DNA of 27,574 nt from an uncultured Alphaproteobacteria bacterium (GCA_944392285.1 CALXWF010000083.1:1-27574), one strand, 5' to 3'; shown: positions 1 to 8,954, numbered from the stretch's first letter. A program made the numbers and translations. The notes: generated from the letters alone by a model not told the origin.

Positions 1-3
1 GAT

Positions 4-1065
4 CTAATACACTTCATAAATCGAATCCTGTGATAATTCATCCAAATCTACTTGCTCAAGTTCATTGCGAATGGTCGCAACAAAATTTTGACGAACCAGC
101 TTGGCCGCATTGCCAACAGCAACCGCAAATCCGACGGCATCTGTTCCGCCATGGCTTTTTACCGACAAGCCGTTAAGTCCGACAAACATGGCTCCGTTAT
201 ATAAGCGCGGATCCATCGTCTTTTTGACTTTTAACATAACGCCCAACATAAACGGCAAGCCAAGTTTTGCCAAAAATGACCCTTTTATGGCTTGTTTTAA
301 CAAACGAACAACCAAACGTGCCGTCCCCTCAATAGATTTTAGGGCAATGTTGCCGGTAAAACCGTCAGCGACAATAACATCTGCAACGCCGTTGGGAATT
401 TCATGCGGTTCTATATATCCGATAAAATCTATGTTAAGCTTTGAGTTTTTAAGCATATGAGCGGCTTGACGAATCTCTTCTTTGCCTTTCATTTCTTCGG
501 CGCCGATATTAAGCAGCGCGACTCTGGGCTTTTTAATATCTAATGAATATTGAGCCAAAATGTTTCCCATGATGGCAAATTCTGCCAAATTAACGGCGTG
601 GCACTCGGTATTAGCCCCCAAATCCAGCATAACATATTTGCCGTTTTGATGCGGCATAATACTTACAAACGCCGGACGGTGTATCTTTTGAATGGTTTTT
701 AATACCATTTTTGATATAGCCATTAAGGCTCCCGTATTTCCGGCCGAGACTACGGCTCTGGCCTCGCCTTTCTTGACCGCTTCTATCGCCATGTACATGC
801 TGGTGTTGCGATTGCGAATAACCTGTGAAGGCTTGTCTTCATTGCGCACGACTTCAGGCGCATGTCTGACTTCGCAAACTTTTTTCAAAGCGGGATATAA
901 GTTAAGAATGGGATTGATTTTGTCTTGGTCACCATACAACAAAAAGCTGATGTCAGGATTTTGTTTCGCTGCGATAACCAAGCCCTCTATAACGACTCTG
1001 GGGGAATTATCTCCCCCCATCGCGTCAACGGATATAACCAGATTTTTAGACAATACCGGCTCCAT
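4..1065 (-). CDS. plsX: Phosphate acyltransferase PlsX
   Basis: PlsX makes acyl-phosphate from acyl-ACP, the first step of the PlsX/PlsY route to lysophosphatidic acid; it is a peripheral enzyme at the inner membrane. The 353-residue length is normal. Family signatures are visible: ISVDAMGGDNSPR near residues 11-23, SAGNTGALMA near 107-116, and DGFTGNIALKSIEG in the last third. The stop codon lies at bases 4-6, so the gene is complete. It follows rpmF by 28 bases on the same strand, the conserved rpmF-plsX order; fabH is usually next and would lie beyond the left edge (inference). The ATG at 1063-1065 has no strong Shine-Dalgarno sequence, so translation may depend on coupling to rpmF. Confidence 0.97.
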   Translation of the reverse strand: MEPVLSKNLVISVDAMGGDNSPRVVIEGLVIAAKQNPDISFLLYGDQDKINPILNLYPALKKVCEVRHAPEVVRNEDKPSQVIRNRNTSMYMAIEAVKKGEARAVVSAGNTGALMAISKMVLKTIQKIHRPAFVSIMPHQNGKYVMLDLGANTECHAVNLAEFAIMGNILAQYSLDIKKPRVALLNIGAEEMKGKEEIRQAAHMLKNSKLNIDFIGYIEPHEIPNGVADVIVADGFTGNIALKSIEGTARLVVRLLKQAIKGSFLAKLGLPFMLGVMLKVKKTMDPRLYNGAMFVGLNGLSVKSHGGTDAVGFAVAVGNAAKLVRQNFVATIRNELEQVDLDELSQDSIYEVY

Positions 1066-1093
1066 TATATATGTGTTTTGATAAGTCTTTTAA

Positions 1094-1285
1094 TTATTCC
1101 TGAGTTGATGCTTTTTTAGCAACGACTTCACGGTTATCATATTGTCCGCATGAAGGGCAGACATTATGAGGTCTTTTCAACTCGCCGCAATTCGGGCACT
1201 CATGATAAGCATTGGCAGTCAAAGCATCATGAGAACGACGCATATCGCGACGGGATTTTGAAGTTTTCTTTTTAGGTGTAGCCAT
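1094..1285 (-). CDS. rpmF: 50S ribosomal protein L32
   Basis: This is ribosomal protein L32 of the large subunit, 63 residues. It begins MATPKKKTSKSRRDMRRSHD, the usual L32 N-terminus, and carries a four-cysteine zinc-ribbon pattern, CPNC followed by CPSC near residues 30-46, so it is the zinc-binding form. It lies between the YceD-like gene upstream (156-base gap) and plsX downstream (28 bases), the standard proteobacterial arrangement. A TATAAT-like sequence lies immediately before the start codon, and the upstream gap contains a long bulged hairpin (1335-1379), so the gene may have its own promoter or leader control in addition to readthrough from yceD. Confidence 0.97.
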   Translation of the reverse strand: MATPKKKTSKSRRDMRRSHDALTANAYHECPNCGELKRPHNVCPSCGQYDNREVVAKKASTQE

Positions 1286-1334
1286 TTTATTATACTCTAC
1301 TTATTAACGTTAAAAACTTTTTTCAAAGGCATTA

Positions 1335-1379
1335 ATAAACCATTTAGTTTTTAAAAGCAACTAAATAAACACGGTTTAT
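1335..1379 (-). promoter_or_regulatory. Bulged hairpin in the rpmF leader
   Basis: Two consecutive pairs of complementary arms form one long stem. On the plus strand ATAAACC (1335-1341) pairs with GGTTTAT (1373-1379), and ATTTAGTT (1342-1349) pairs with AACTAAAT (1359-1366). This gives 15 pairs with a 9-base loop and a single 6-base bulge on one side. It is transcribed about 50 bases before the rpmF start if transcription enters from yceD. No T-run follows, so it does not look like a terminator. A leader control element or an RNase processing site are both possible; the function is inferred. Confidence 0.4.
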
Positions 1380-1441
1380 AAATTCTTGCTGACTTTTTAT
1401 ATAATAATTTTGCTTTTGGCAAGCATAAAATCATCTTTTAT

Positions 1442-1966
1442 TTATTTTTTGAGCTTTTTCAGAACGCTGAACGGGTTATTTGCCTCTTTTTCTTCTTCGG
1501 TCTCAACAAATTCGGACTGAAATGAAAACTCTTCCCCCTCTTTTCTGGGATAGTCATCTATTACTAAAGCTAACTGCTCCATGGCAACAGCAGCTAAGTC
1601 TATTTGTCCGTTTTCAACCATATCCTCAATTTCTTCATCATATTCACATTCTTTTTCTTTGGCTTTTTCCGGTTTGGCAAAGGGATTAAAAACCATAACG
1701 AACTCTGTTTCATAGTTTTTTATAAAATTTTCTAAGCTGATAACGCTTTGTTGCTCAAGTTCGGCTAAAACCTTACCTCTAACCGTAATCAACCGGCTTT
1801 CTCTGTCTGATGAAACTTCCAAATTTGCCTTAAAAGACTTAACATCCGGCACTTTCAGAATGTCTTTTATATAAGCGAGCTCATTTTTGTTTGCTGCTAA
1901 CTTGAATTTTTTTTCCTTAACGGATATGTCTTCTACCAACAGAGGATAAGAAAAAAGATTTTGCAT
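1442..1966 (-). CDS. yceD: YceD-like protein (DUF177)
   Basis: This 174-residue acidic protein matches the DUF177/YceD family mainly by position, directly upstream of rpmF and plsX, and by the short motif LTVRGKVLAELEQQS-like segment in the middle, which resembles the family's core (in family members it contains conserved Cys residues, which are not obvious here). YceD proteins are linked to 23S rRNA processing or accumulation. I chose the ATG at 1964-1966 (MQNLFSYPLL) because AAGGAAA precedes it; a longer frame reaches 2086 but would overlap bamE and has an unconvincing N-terminus. The C-terminal third is Glu/Lys rich, with a NPFSVLKKLKK tail. It is divergent from bamE across a 62-base spacer. 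Confidence 0.8.
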   Translation of the reverse strand: MQNLFSYPLLVEDISVKEKKFKLAANKNELAYIKDILKVPDVKSFKANLEVSSDRESRLITVRGKVLAELEQQSVISLENFIKNYETEFVMVFNPFAKPEKAKEKECEYDEEIEDMVENGQIDLAAVAMEQLALVIDDYPRKEGEEFSFQSEFVETEEEKEANNPFSVLKKLKK

Positions 1967-2028
1967 AAATATTTTCCTTATGCTATATAATTGCAATATT
2001 CTTAAGATATAACTGCAAGGATTATAAG

Positions 2029-2490
2029 ATGTCAACCTACAAAATAGCCTTATTGCTCGGGGTCGGACTGTTTTTAACCAGCGCATGCTCCAAAGATTTG
2101 TTTATTACACATAACGGGAATATGCCCTCTGAGGAGCGTATTGCTCAGATAGAGCCCGGAATTGATAAAAATACCGTTCTACAAACCCTCGGCGCACCTT
2201 CAAGCGTTGTATCTTTTGATAAAAACACCTGGATTTATATGTCAGCCGATGTTGAACGCGTGGCATTTTTCTCCCCAAAAGAAATTAATCGGGATATTTT
2301 AACCATTCGTTTTGATGATGAAGATAAAGTAGTTGAAATTACTCGTCTGGACAAAGAAGACGGACAAGAAGTTAAAATCAGCGATGAAAAAACCGAAACT
2401 TTCGGTCAACAACCGGGGTTCTTTGAACGCTTCTTCGGCGGGGTCGGCCAATATTCTCCCTTTCCGGGGATGAATCAGTCGGCTCTGTAA
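2029..2490 (+). CDS. bamE: Outer-membrane assembly lipoprotein BamE (SmpA/OmlA)
   Basis: BamE is a lipoprotein subunit of the BAM complex that inserts beta-barrel proteins into the outer membrane. The 153-residue product starts with a lipoprotein signal whose lipobox LTSAC places the acylated cysteine at residue 20. The SmpA/OmlA fold follows: IEPGIDKNTVLQTLGAPSS is the conserved Gly-Thr-type helix and turn, then NTWIYMSADVER, and LTIRFDDEDKVVEITRLD. The last 35 residues (rich in Phe and Gly) are a low-complexity tail. AAGGA precedes the ATG. In many alphaproteobacteria this gene sits divergent from yceD, as here. Its TAA stop (2488-2490) directly abuts the stop of the next, convergent gene. 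Confidence 0.93.
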   Translation: MSTYKIALLLGVGLFLTSACSKDLFITHNGNMPSEERIAQIEPGIDKNTVLQTLGAPSSVVSFDKNTWIYMSADVERVAFFSPKEINRDILTIRFDDEDKVVEITRLDKEDGQEVKISDEKTETFGQQPGFFERFFGGVGQYSPFPGMNQSAL

Positions 2491-3192
2491 TTATTCCAGA
2501 CCGACATCAGGATAAAGCCCAAACTCTCGCAAAGACTGCATAATTTCTGCTAAATACAGACGTTCGCTTGGTTGCATATTGCCATCTGATAAGCTGATTT
2601 TAATAACTTCAGCCGCCAAAGCCTCTGCTTGTTCGGGGGTTTTGCTGTTTAGATTAGATAAGGCTTGATAAAAATCATCTTCACTCGGCGATAGCTCTTG
2701 CAGATAGGCTTTTATAAATTTATTACTCAAAAGCTCGGCTTTGTCATTGTGTTTGCGCATATATTCGGCAATAACCTGCTCTTTTACCGCAGAAAAGAAG
2801 CGGCTGCATTTGGCGATAAAAGTTAAAATCGTCACATCGTCTTTAATATTATCCAACGACTTAAAGTCAAAAGCTTTTTCCAGGGCGGGCAAATCACCTT
2901 CCGCCCTTGTCTCGGAGGATTGCGTTTTTTGACTTATGTAATCTTGATATAGTTTGTTGATGTCACGATAATATTTTTCCGTATTCAAATCTAAGATATC
3001 ATAGATGAAAGCGCTGCTTAGAACATGAGATTTTTTGGTGCGATAAAAATAAAGGTCTAAAAATAAATTATCGCCTTTTTTCCATATCTTCTTAATCGCA
3101 ACCGTTTCTTCCGTGATTTTGTTATTATAGATTAAGTGCGCCACAAGATTATAAAAATCAGGGTTACTGGATTGTTCCATTTTATCGTACAT
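2491..3192 (-). CDS. TerB-like helical domain protein, function unknown
   Basis: This 233-residue soluble protein has no signal peptide. The C-terminal 40 residues (ALAAEVIKISLSDGNMQPSE and the following helix) resemble the end of a TerB/DjlA-type helical domain, where an acidic DG turn precedes a second helix pair. The N-terminal 90 residues are mixed charged sequence that I cannot assign. It starts 12 bases after the mfd stop on the same strand, so it is probably co-transcribed with mfd, and it ends against bamE with no intervening base. The Shine-Dalgarno sequence is weak, and the ATG at 3178-3180 (MEQSS) is an alternative start. The TerB assignment is from motif recognition only. Confidence 0.7.
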   Translation of the reverse strand: MYDKMEQSSNPDFYNLVAHLIYNNKITEETVAIKKIWKKGDNLFLDLYFYRTKKSHVLSSAFIYDILDLNTEKYYRDINKLYQDYISQKTQSSETRAEGDLPALEKAFDFKSLDNIKDDVTILTFIAKCSRFFSAVKEQVIAEYMRKHNDKAELLSNKFIKAYLQELSPSEDDFYQALSNLNSKTPEQAEALAAEVIKISLSDGNMQPSERLYLAEIMQSLREFGLYPDVGLE

Positions 3193-3204
3193 GATTGCCG
3201 CCGT

Positions 3205-6200
3205 TTAGCTTTTTGTGCCGAGCATTTCGGCTAAATGTGAAATATATTTTTTGATAGTTTCTACCCTCACGGCATAACTTTCAAGATTTTTTTCTATAAA
3301 TAATTTTTGATCCGGGCGAATCTTAACCGCGCCGAATTGCTTGTTTATAAAGTCAAATAATTTGTCCGTCGCCGCAAAAACATTATTGTGAAAAGCAATT
3401 AAAATTCCTTTGGCGCCGGCATCAACTTTTTCAACATTTGCCAAACGGCACAGCTGTTTAATTTCTACGGTTTTGAGCAGATTATCCACCTCTTCGGGAA
3501 TGGGACCAAAGCGGTCTGTTAGTTCTTCACGCATATCCAAAATGCCGTTTTTGTCTTTAATCTCGCCGATACGCTTATATAGCCCCAAGCGCACACCCAA
3601 ATCTCTGACATAAGTCTCTGGTATCATAATCGGGATACCGGTGGTGATTTGCGGTGCCCAGTCAGAAACTTCTTTGTTTTTCTCGGCAAGTTCTCCGGCT
3701 TTTAAGCGCAAAATTTCTTCTTCAAGCATATGTTGGTAGAGCGAAATACCGACTTCTTTTATATGGCCGGACTGCTCCTCTCCCAAAATATTTCCCGAGC
3801 CGCGGATATCCATGTCATGACTGGCAAGCGAAAAACCCGCTCCCAAAGTATCCAGCGCCTGCAAAATGCTCAAGCGTCTTTCGGCAATGGGCTTTAAGAC
3901 TTTTTGTCTGGGAACGGTAAAATAACAGTATCCACGGAGTTTGGCTCGCCCTACCCGCCCTTTAAGCTGATATAACTGCGCCAAGCCAAACATGTCTGAA
4001 CGATAAATAATCATGGTGTTGACGCTCGGCATATCTATGCCAGATTCAATAATGGTGGTTGAGAGCAACAAGTCAGCCTTGCCGTCAGCAAAATCGTTCA
4101 TAACATTTTCAAGTTGTTTTACCGGCATTTGACCATGTGCTACCAAAATTTTGATATCCGGCACCAGTTCTCTTAGCTCTTTTTCAACCCCATAAATATC
4201 AGAAACTCGGGGACAAACAAAAAAAGTTTGACCGTGACGGAATTTTTCACGATAGATGGCTTCTTTTATCATAACCTTATCAAAAGGCATAACAAAAGTT
4301 CTGGCGGCCAAACGGTCTACGGGCGGTGTTCCGATAATGCTTAACTGCTTCACTCCCGTCAATGATAGCTGCAAAGTTCTTGGAATCGGCGTTGCCGTCA
4401 GGGTTAAGACATGGACGTCTGACTTGAGTTGTTTAAGTTTTTCTTTATGCGCCACGCCGAAATGTTGCTCTTCATCAATAATCAACAAACCTAGGTTGGA
4501 AAATTTGATATCTTTTGACAACAATGCATGTGTTCCAATAACAATATCAACCGAACCATCTGCCAAACCGGCCTTTACTTCCGCGGCCTCTTTCGGAGTT
4601 ACCAAGCGAGAAAGCATCTTCACCTTAAGCGGAAACCCTGTCATCCGTTGCAAAAAGTTGTGATAATGTTGGCGTGCGAGCAAGGTTGTCGGCACAACGA
4701 CCGCTACTTGTCCGCCGGATGCCGCAACGGCAAAGGCCGCCCGCAAGGCCACCTCGGTTTTGCCAAAGCCGACATCGCCGCAAACCAGTCTATCCATGGG
4801 AATGCCGGCATTTAAATCTTGCATAACGTCATGAATGGCATTGAGCTGGTCATCGGTCTCGCTATAAGGAAATTTGGCGCAAAATTCATCATATAGCCCT
4901 TGCGGCGGCATAAAGACATCGGCGGTTTTCAAATGGCGTTCGGCGGCAATTTTTATCAGTTTTTCTGCAATATCGCGAATCCGCTGTTTTACACGCGCTT
5001 TTTTGGCCTGCCAAGCCAGACCGCCTATGGTGTCAAGCTGAATATTTTCATCTTCAAGGCCATAACGAGATAAAACATCTATATTTTCAACCGGAACAAA
5101 AAGTTTGGCATCATTGGCATATTGAATTTTCAAACAATCATGCGGGGCGCCGCCGGCCATAATATTTTCAAGACCTAAGAAACGGCCGATACCATGCTCG
5201 ATATGCACGACCAACTCCCCGATGCTCAAAGATGAGACATCGGCGATAAAATCTTTGGAAGTGATTTTTTTGCTGACGCGGCGGTTTTGCCTTTCTCCCA
5301 AAATATCTTGCTCGGTAATAACACATAAACCGTCGCCTTTAAAGCCATGGGCCAGATTTAATACAGCCATGGCTGTTTTGGTTTTCGGCGTGGCTAAAAC
5401 TTCATCCCAGTTTTCAGCAAAGCGAACATCGGTAATGCCGTGTTCGGACATTAAAGAAAACAAACGCTCTCTGGAACCGGCCGAATAGGCAAAAATAATC
5501 CGGCGTAATTTGGCATTTTCCGACAAGAAAGCCTGCAAATCTTCATAAACTTTGGAAGCCGTCACATTCTTGGCTTGCGAAAACTCGCGCCCCGGCAGAA
5601 CTTTGGCATCTATAATATCTTCTTCCTGCGGAAGGGTCAGGTTGGTAAAATACGCGGCTTCTCTTTTTTGGATAATGCGCTTAAACTCTGCCTCATTTAA
5701 GAACATTTCTTCAGGCGGCACCGGACGATATACGTCTACTTCTGTTGCTGATTTTACCTTTAAGGCCTCTAACCTTGCGGTATAATAGTCGGCAATGCTC
5801 TCTGCTTTTGCTTTAAGCGCTTCTTCAACCTTGCGGCCGATGATTACCGACGCCATGGGAATATAATCAAACAAGGTGGGGAGTTTGTCCTCATAGAAAA
5901 ATGGCAGCCAGTTTTCCATGCCCATGTATTTTTTGGAATTGGAGATGGCTTCATAAATTTCATCATCCTTAAACGCGGCACCGAAAGCCTCACGATAGCG
6001 CGTGCGAAAGTTTTTTACGGTGTTGGCATCTAAAACGACTTCGCTCATGACATCAAAATTATAATGCGTCAGCTCTCCGGTCGTGCGTTGGCTCATGGCA
6101 TCAAAAGTGCGAATACGCTCAACTTCGTCGCCAAATAAATCTATGCGCAAAGGTTCTTCCGTTCCCACCGGAAAAATATCTATAATATCTCCGCGTAAGG

Positions 6201-6690
6201 CATATTCTCCGGGCTCGATAACTTGTTCAACACGGTTATAGCCATTAACCGCAGCATAATGAACAAAATCATTAAAACTCAATTCGTTACCGACACGTAC
6301 CTCACGCATTGCATTAAGAAAAATCTTTTTCGGCGGCAATTTTTGGATTGCTGAAGAAACACTGGCAATAATTACACGCGGGTGCTTTTTATCCGGGTTG
6401 GGATGAGCGGCAAGCTTTGAGAGGGTTTCCAATCTTTGGGCAACGATATTGACATTGGGCGATACTCGGTCATAAGGCACCGTGTCCCAAGCCGGAAGTT
6501 TCAGCGTGGTAATTTCGGGCGCAATATATTCCAAAAGCGAAGCCGTGCGCTCAAGAGCAAAGCCATCGCTGACGATATATAAAATATCCGCAGTCCCTGA
6601 CTGAGCCAGCTCTTTTAACAAAAAAGCATCATAGCCGTCGGGAACAGAGGCTATGGTTTTGTTTTTGAGTTGGGAAATATCATTTAACAT
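3205..6690 (-). CDS. mfd: Transcription-repair coupling factor Mfd
   Basis: Mfd removes RNA polymerase stalled at DNA lesions and recruits UvrA for nucleotide excision repair. The product has 1161 residues, the usual length. Order of domains: the UvrB-like N-terminal module (about 1-350), the RNA-polymerase-interacting CarD-like domain (about 485-545, containing LVVHIEHGIGRFLGLE), the translocase with Walker A GDVGFGKTEVA (about 633-643), the Walker B box IIDEEQHFG near 741, LTATPIPRTL, and motif VI QLKGRVGRA, then the C-terminal TRCF domain. It is divergent from recG across 85 bases. A weak candidate promoter for mfd (TTGCGT, 17-base spacer, TATACA, read on the minus strand) lies in that spacer. 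All helicase motifs look intact. Confidence 0.98.
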   Translation of the reverse strand: MLNDISQLKNKTIASVPDGYDAFLLKELAQSGTADILYIVSDGFALERTASLLEYIAPEITTLKLPAWDTVPYDRVSPNVNIVAQRLETLSKLAAHPNPDKKHPRVIIASVSSAIQKLPPKKIFLNAMREVRVGNELSFNDFVHYAAVNGYNRVEQVIEPGEYALRGDIIDIFPVGTEEPLRIDLFGDEVERIRTFDAMSQRTTGELTHYNFDVMSEVVLDANTVKNFRTRYREAFGAAFKDDEIYEAISNSKKYMGMENWLPFFYEDKLPTLFDYIPMASVIIGRKVEEALKAKAESIADYYTARLEALKVKSATEVDVYRPVPPEEMFLNEAEFKRIIQKREAAYFTNLTLPQEEDIIDAKVLPGREFSQAKNVTASKVYEDLQAFLSENAKLRRIIFAYSAGSRERLFSLMSEHGITDVRFAENWDEVLATPKTKTAMAVLNLAHGFKGDGLCVITEQDILGERQNRRVSKKITSKDFIADVSSLSIGELVVHIEHGIGRFLGLENIMAGGAPHDCLKIQYANDAKLFVPVENIDVLSRYGLEDENIQLDTIGGLAWQAKKARVKQRIRDIAEKLIKIAAERHLKTADVFMPPQGLYDEFCAKFPYSETDDQLNAIHDVMQDLNAGIPMDRLVCGDVGFGKTEVALRAAFAVAASGGQVAVVVPTTLLARQHYHNFLQRMTGFPLKVKMLSRLVTPKEAAEVKAGLADGSVDIVIGTHALLSKDIKFSNLGLLIIDEEQHFGVAHKEKLKQLKSDVHVLTLTATPIPRTLQLSLTGVKQLSIIGTPPVDRLAARTFVMPFDKVMIKEAIYREKFRHGQTFFVCPRVSDIYGVEKELRELVPDIKILVAHGQMPVKQLENVMNDFADGKADLLLSTTIIESGIDMPSVNTMIIYRSDMFGLAQLYQLKGRVGRAKLRGYCYFTVPRQKVLKPIAERRLSILQALDTLGAGFSLASHDMDIRGSGNILGEEQSGHIKEVGISLYQHMLEEEILRLKAGELAEKNKEVSDWAPQITTGIPIMIPETYVRDLGVRLGLYKRIGEIKDKNGILDMREELTDRFGPIPEEVDNLLKTVEIKQLCRLANVEKVDAGAKGILIAFHNNVFAATDKLFDFINKQFGAVKIRPDQKLFIEKNLESYAVRVETIKKYISHLAEMLGTKS

Positions 6691-6775
6691 TGTGCTTCTT
6701 CATTATTTACATCTTGGCTTTATGTATATACAATCAGCTTTAGTTACGCAACAGATTTTTTGAAAAGCAATTAAC
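6691..6775. promoter_or_regulatory. Divergent promoter region between mfd and recG
   Basis: The 85-base spacer separates two divergent repair genes and must hold promoters for both. It contains a perfect 10-base palindrome, TGTATATACA, at 6723-6732. Read on the minus strand it overlaps a weak -10 for mfd. I see no convincing -35 on the plus side and no alphaproteobacterial SOS box of the GTTC-N7-GTTC type. The sdhE gene that often sits between these genes in alphaproteobacteria is absent. Confidence 0.4.
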
Positions 6776-8860
6776 ATGCGACCCAAGATTTTGTTTCCGC
6801 TCTTTGCCTCTGTGTCGACGCTTGGCGGCGTCGGCAGCAAAGCTACACAACTTTTAAGCCGCCTGTGCGGCGACAGAGTCGTGGATTTGCTTTGGCATTT
6901 GCCGACGAATCTGGTCGATAGGACATATTCCCCCGCCTTAATTAATGCCCGAGAAAACATGATTGTCAGCCTTAGGGTCAAAATTTTGGAACATTTGCCG
7001 CCCAAAAGCTCCAAACAGCCTTATCGCGTGATTTGTTCAGACGGAACAGACCGCTTGTGTTTGATTTTTTTTAAGGTTTATGCACAATCCATTGCCAAAA
7101 ATCTGCCCATCGGTGAAGAAAGAATCGTCAGCGGCAAACTTGAGAGCTTTAACGGGCAATGGCAGATGTCACATCCCGATTATATTGTCAAACCGCAAGA
7201 AGCCGCAAGCGTTATGGGGATTGAACCCGTTTATCCGTTAACGGCCGGCGTTTCAAACAAAATGTTAAACAAATTTGTTAAAGAAGCTTTGCAAACGGTA
7301 CCGAAATTTGAGGAATGGTTGGAGCCAAACTTTCTAAAGGTTTCTAAATTTCCGTCTTTTAATGAAGCTCTTGATGCGTCTCATCATCCGCAAACGGGAC
7401 AAGATTTGTTACCAAGCTCTCTGCCGCGCCAGAGATTGGCCTATGATGAATTGCTTGCCAATCAACTGGCTTTGGCCATGGTTCGCCATGAGGTTAAAAA
7501 GCAAAGCGGACGCAAGATTAACGGTAACGGTTTGTTGCGACAAAAAGTGCTGCAGAAGCTCACTTTTAATCTGACGGAAGCTCAAGAGCGCGTTCTTAAA
7601 GAAATTTATGCCGACCAAGCCTCAGATTATCGGATGTTGCGCTTATTACAAGGAGATGTCGGCAGCGGTAAAACCATCGTGGCACTCTTAACCATGCTTA
7701 ATGCCGTTGAGTGCGGTACGCAGGCCGCCATTATGGCTCCGACCGAAATTTTGGCCAAGCAACATATGGAAACCATTGCCCCGCTTTGTGAAGATATCGG
7801 CATCAGAGCAGAAATTTTAACCGGACGTACCAAAGGCAAAAACCGCACAAAACTTCTTGAAGAGCTTAAAGACGGAAAAATTGACATTCTTATCGGGACC
7901 CATGCTTTGTTTGTGGAAGATGTCGTTTTTAAGGACTTGGCCTGCGTCGTGGTTGATGAACAACACCGTTTCGGTGTACACCAGCGGCTGTGCCTCTCTG
8001 AAAAAGGGAATCAGGCCGATATTTTGGTCATGACGGCCACGCCGATTCCCAGAACCTTGGTTTTAACCGCATACGGCGATATGGAATATTCTAAAATTGA
8101 CCAAGTTCCCGCCGGAAGAAAGCCCGTTGACACGCGGGTTATGCCACTGGATAAACTCCCCGAGATTATTGTTGCTCTGCAAAGAAAGATTCGGAACGGC
8201 GCACGCGCTTATTGGGTTTGCCCTTTGGTTGAGGAATCGGAAAAGTCAGATTTGGCGGCAGCCATCAGCCGTTTTGAAACTTTGCAAAAATATTTCGGCA
8301 ATGCCGTCGGCTTGGTTCACGGAAAAATGAAAGAAAAAGAAAAAGACCAAGTGATGGATGCATTCAAAAAAGGCTCGCTTAAACTTTTGGTCGCCACCAC
8401 CGTGATTGAGGTCGGCGTTAATGTGCCCGAAGCTACGGTTATGGTAATTGAACATGCCGAAAGGTTTGGTTTGGCTCAATTGCACCAACTGCGCGGCCGA
8501 ATTAAGCGCGGCTTTGAGGCCTCAACTTGTCTGCTGCTTTATAATCCGCCTTTGAGCGAAAATTCTCGTGCCAGACTAAATATCATGCGCGAGACGGAAG
8601 ACGGCTTCAGAATCGCCGAAGAAGATTTGAAACTGCGCGGCGGCGGGGAACTGCTCGGCACCAGACAATCCGGTTTTGATGAGTTTTGTTTGGCCGATTT
8701 AAGTTACCATAAAGACCTGCTGTATACCGCTCATAAAGACGCGCAGATGATTATTGCCGCAGACCCATTGTTGCAAACTCCTCGCGGACGGGCGCTCAGG
8801 GTTCTGCTCTATTTGTTTGAAAAAGATACTTATGCCCTGCAAATTACCCCTCTTGTTTGA
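6776..8860 (+). CDS. recG: ATP-dependent DNA helicase RecG
   Basis: RecG reverses stalled replication forks and branch-migrates Holliday junctions. The 694-residue product has the N-terminal wedge/OB region (about 1-240, including the early LGGVGSKATQLLSRL stretch), then the SF2 motor: GDVGSGKT Walker A near residue 293, APTEILAKQH, VVDEQHRFG near 393, MTATPIPRT, VATTVIEVGVNVPEA, and motif VI LHQLRGRIKRG near 573-579. Motif VI is odd: the family normally has GRVGRG and here Gly is replaced by Lys577. The C-terminus is short and acidic-poor. The gene is complete, with no frameshift. The Shine-Dalgarno sequence before ATG is weak. A hairpin with a T-run on the opposite strand lies just downstream. 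Confidence 0.96.
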   Translation: MRPKILFPLFASVSTLGGVGSKATQLLSRLCGDRVVDLLWHLPTNLVDRTYSPALINARENMIVSLRVKILEHLPPKSSKQPYRVICSDGTDRLCLIFFKVYAQSIAKNLPIGEERIVSGKLESFNGQWQMSHPDYIVKPQEAASVMGIEPVYPLTAGVSNKMLNKFVKEALQTVPKFEEWLEPNFLKVSKFPSFNEALDASHHPQTGQDLLPSSLPRQRLAYDELLANQLALAMVRHEVKKQSGRKINGNGLLRQKVLQKLTFNLTEAQERVLKEIYADQASDYRMLRLLQGDVGSGKTIVALLTMLNAVECGTQAAIMAPTEILAKQHMETIAPLCEDIGIRAEILTGRTKGKNRTKLLEELKDGKIDILIGTHALFVEDVVFKDLACVVVDEQHRFGVHQRLCLSEKGNQADILVMTATPIPRTLVLTAYGDMEYSKIDQVPAGRKPVDTRVMPLDKLPEIIVALQRKIRNGARAYWVCPLVEESEKSDLAAAISRFETLQKYFGNAVGLVHGKMKEKEKDQVMDAFKKGSLKLLVATTVIEVGVNVPEATVMVIEHAERFGLAQLHQLRGRIKRGFEASTCLLLYNPPLSENSRARLNIMRETEDGFRIAEEDLKLRGGGELLGTRQSGFDEFCLADLSYHKDLLYTAHKDAQMIIAADPLLQTPRGRALRVLLYLFEKDTYALQITPLV

Positions 8861-8865
8861 GACAT

Positions 8866-8894
8866 AAAAAAAACCGGCTGACAAAGTCAACCGG
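8866..8894 (-). terminator. Rho-independent terminator of the 8955-9377 gene
   Basis: On the minus strand CCGGTTGAC and GTCAGCCGG form a 9-position stem (one mismatch) around a TTT loop at 8874-8894, followed by eight T residues (complement of 8866-8873). It lies between the convergent recG and orphan gene and may stop transcripts from both directions, though the T-run suits only the minus strand. Confidence 0.75.
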
Positions 8895-8954
8895 ATAAAA
8901 ATTCCCTATTAAACTAATACCCAAAAATATGCCTTAGGAATTTTTTCATCGTTC

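Noticed and set aside
1967..2086. N-terminal extension of the YceD-like frame by 40 residues
   Set aside because: It would overlap bamE, has an implausible Arg/Cys-rich N-terminus, and the ATG at 1966 has a good Shine-Dalgarno sequence.
6703..7014. 103-codon minus-strand frame across the recG start
   Set aside because: It covers the mfd-recG spacer and the recG N-terminus and resembles no protein.
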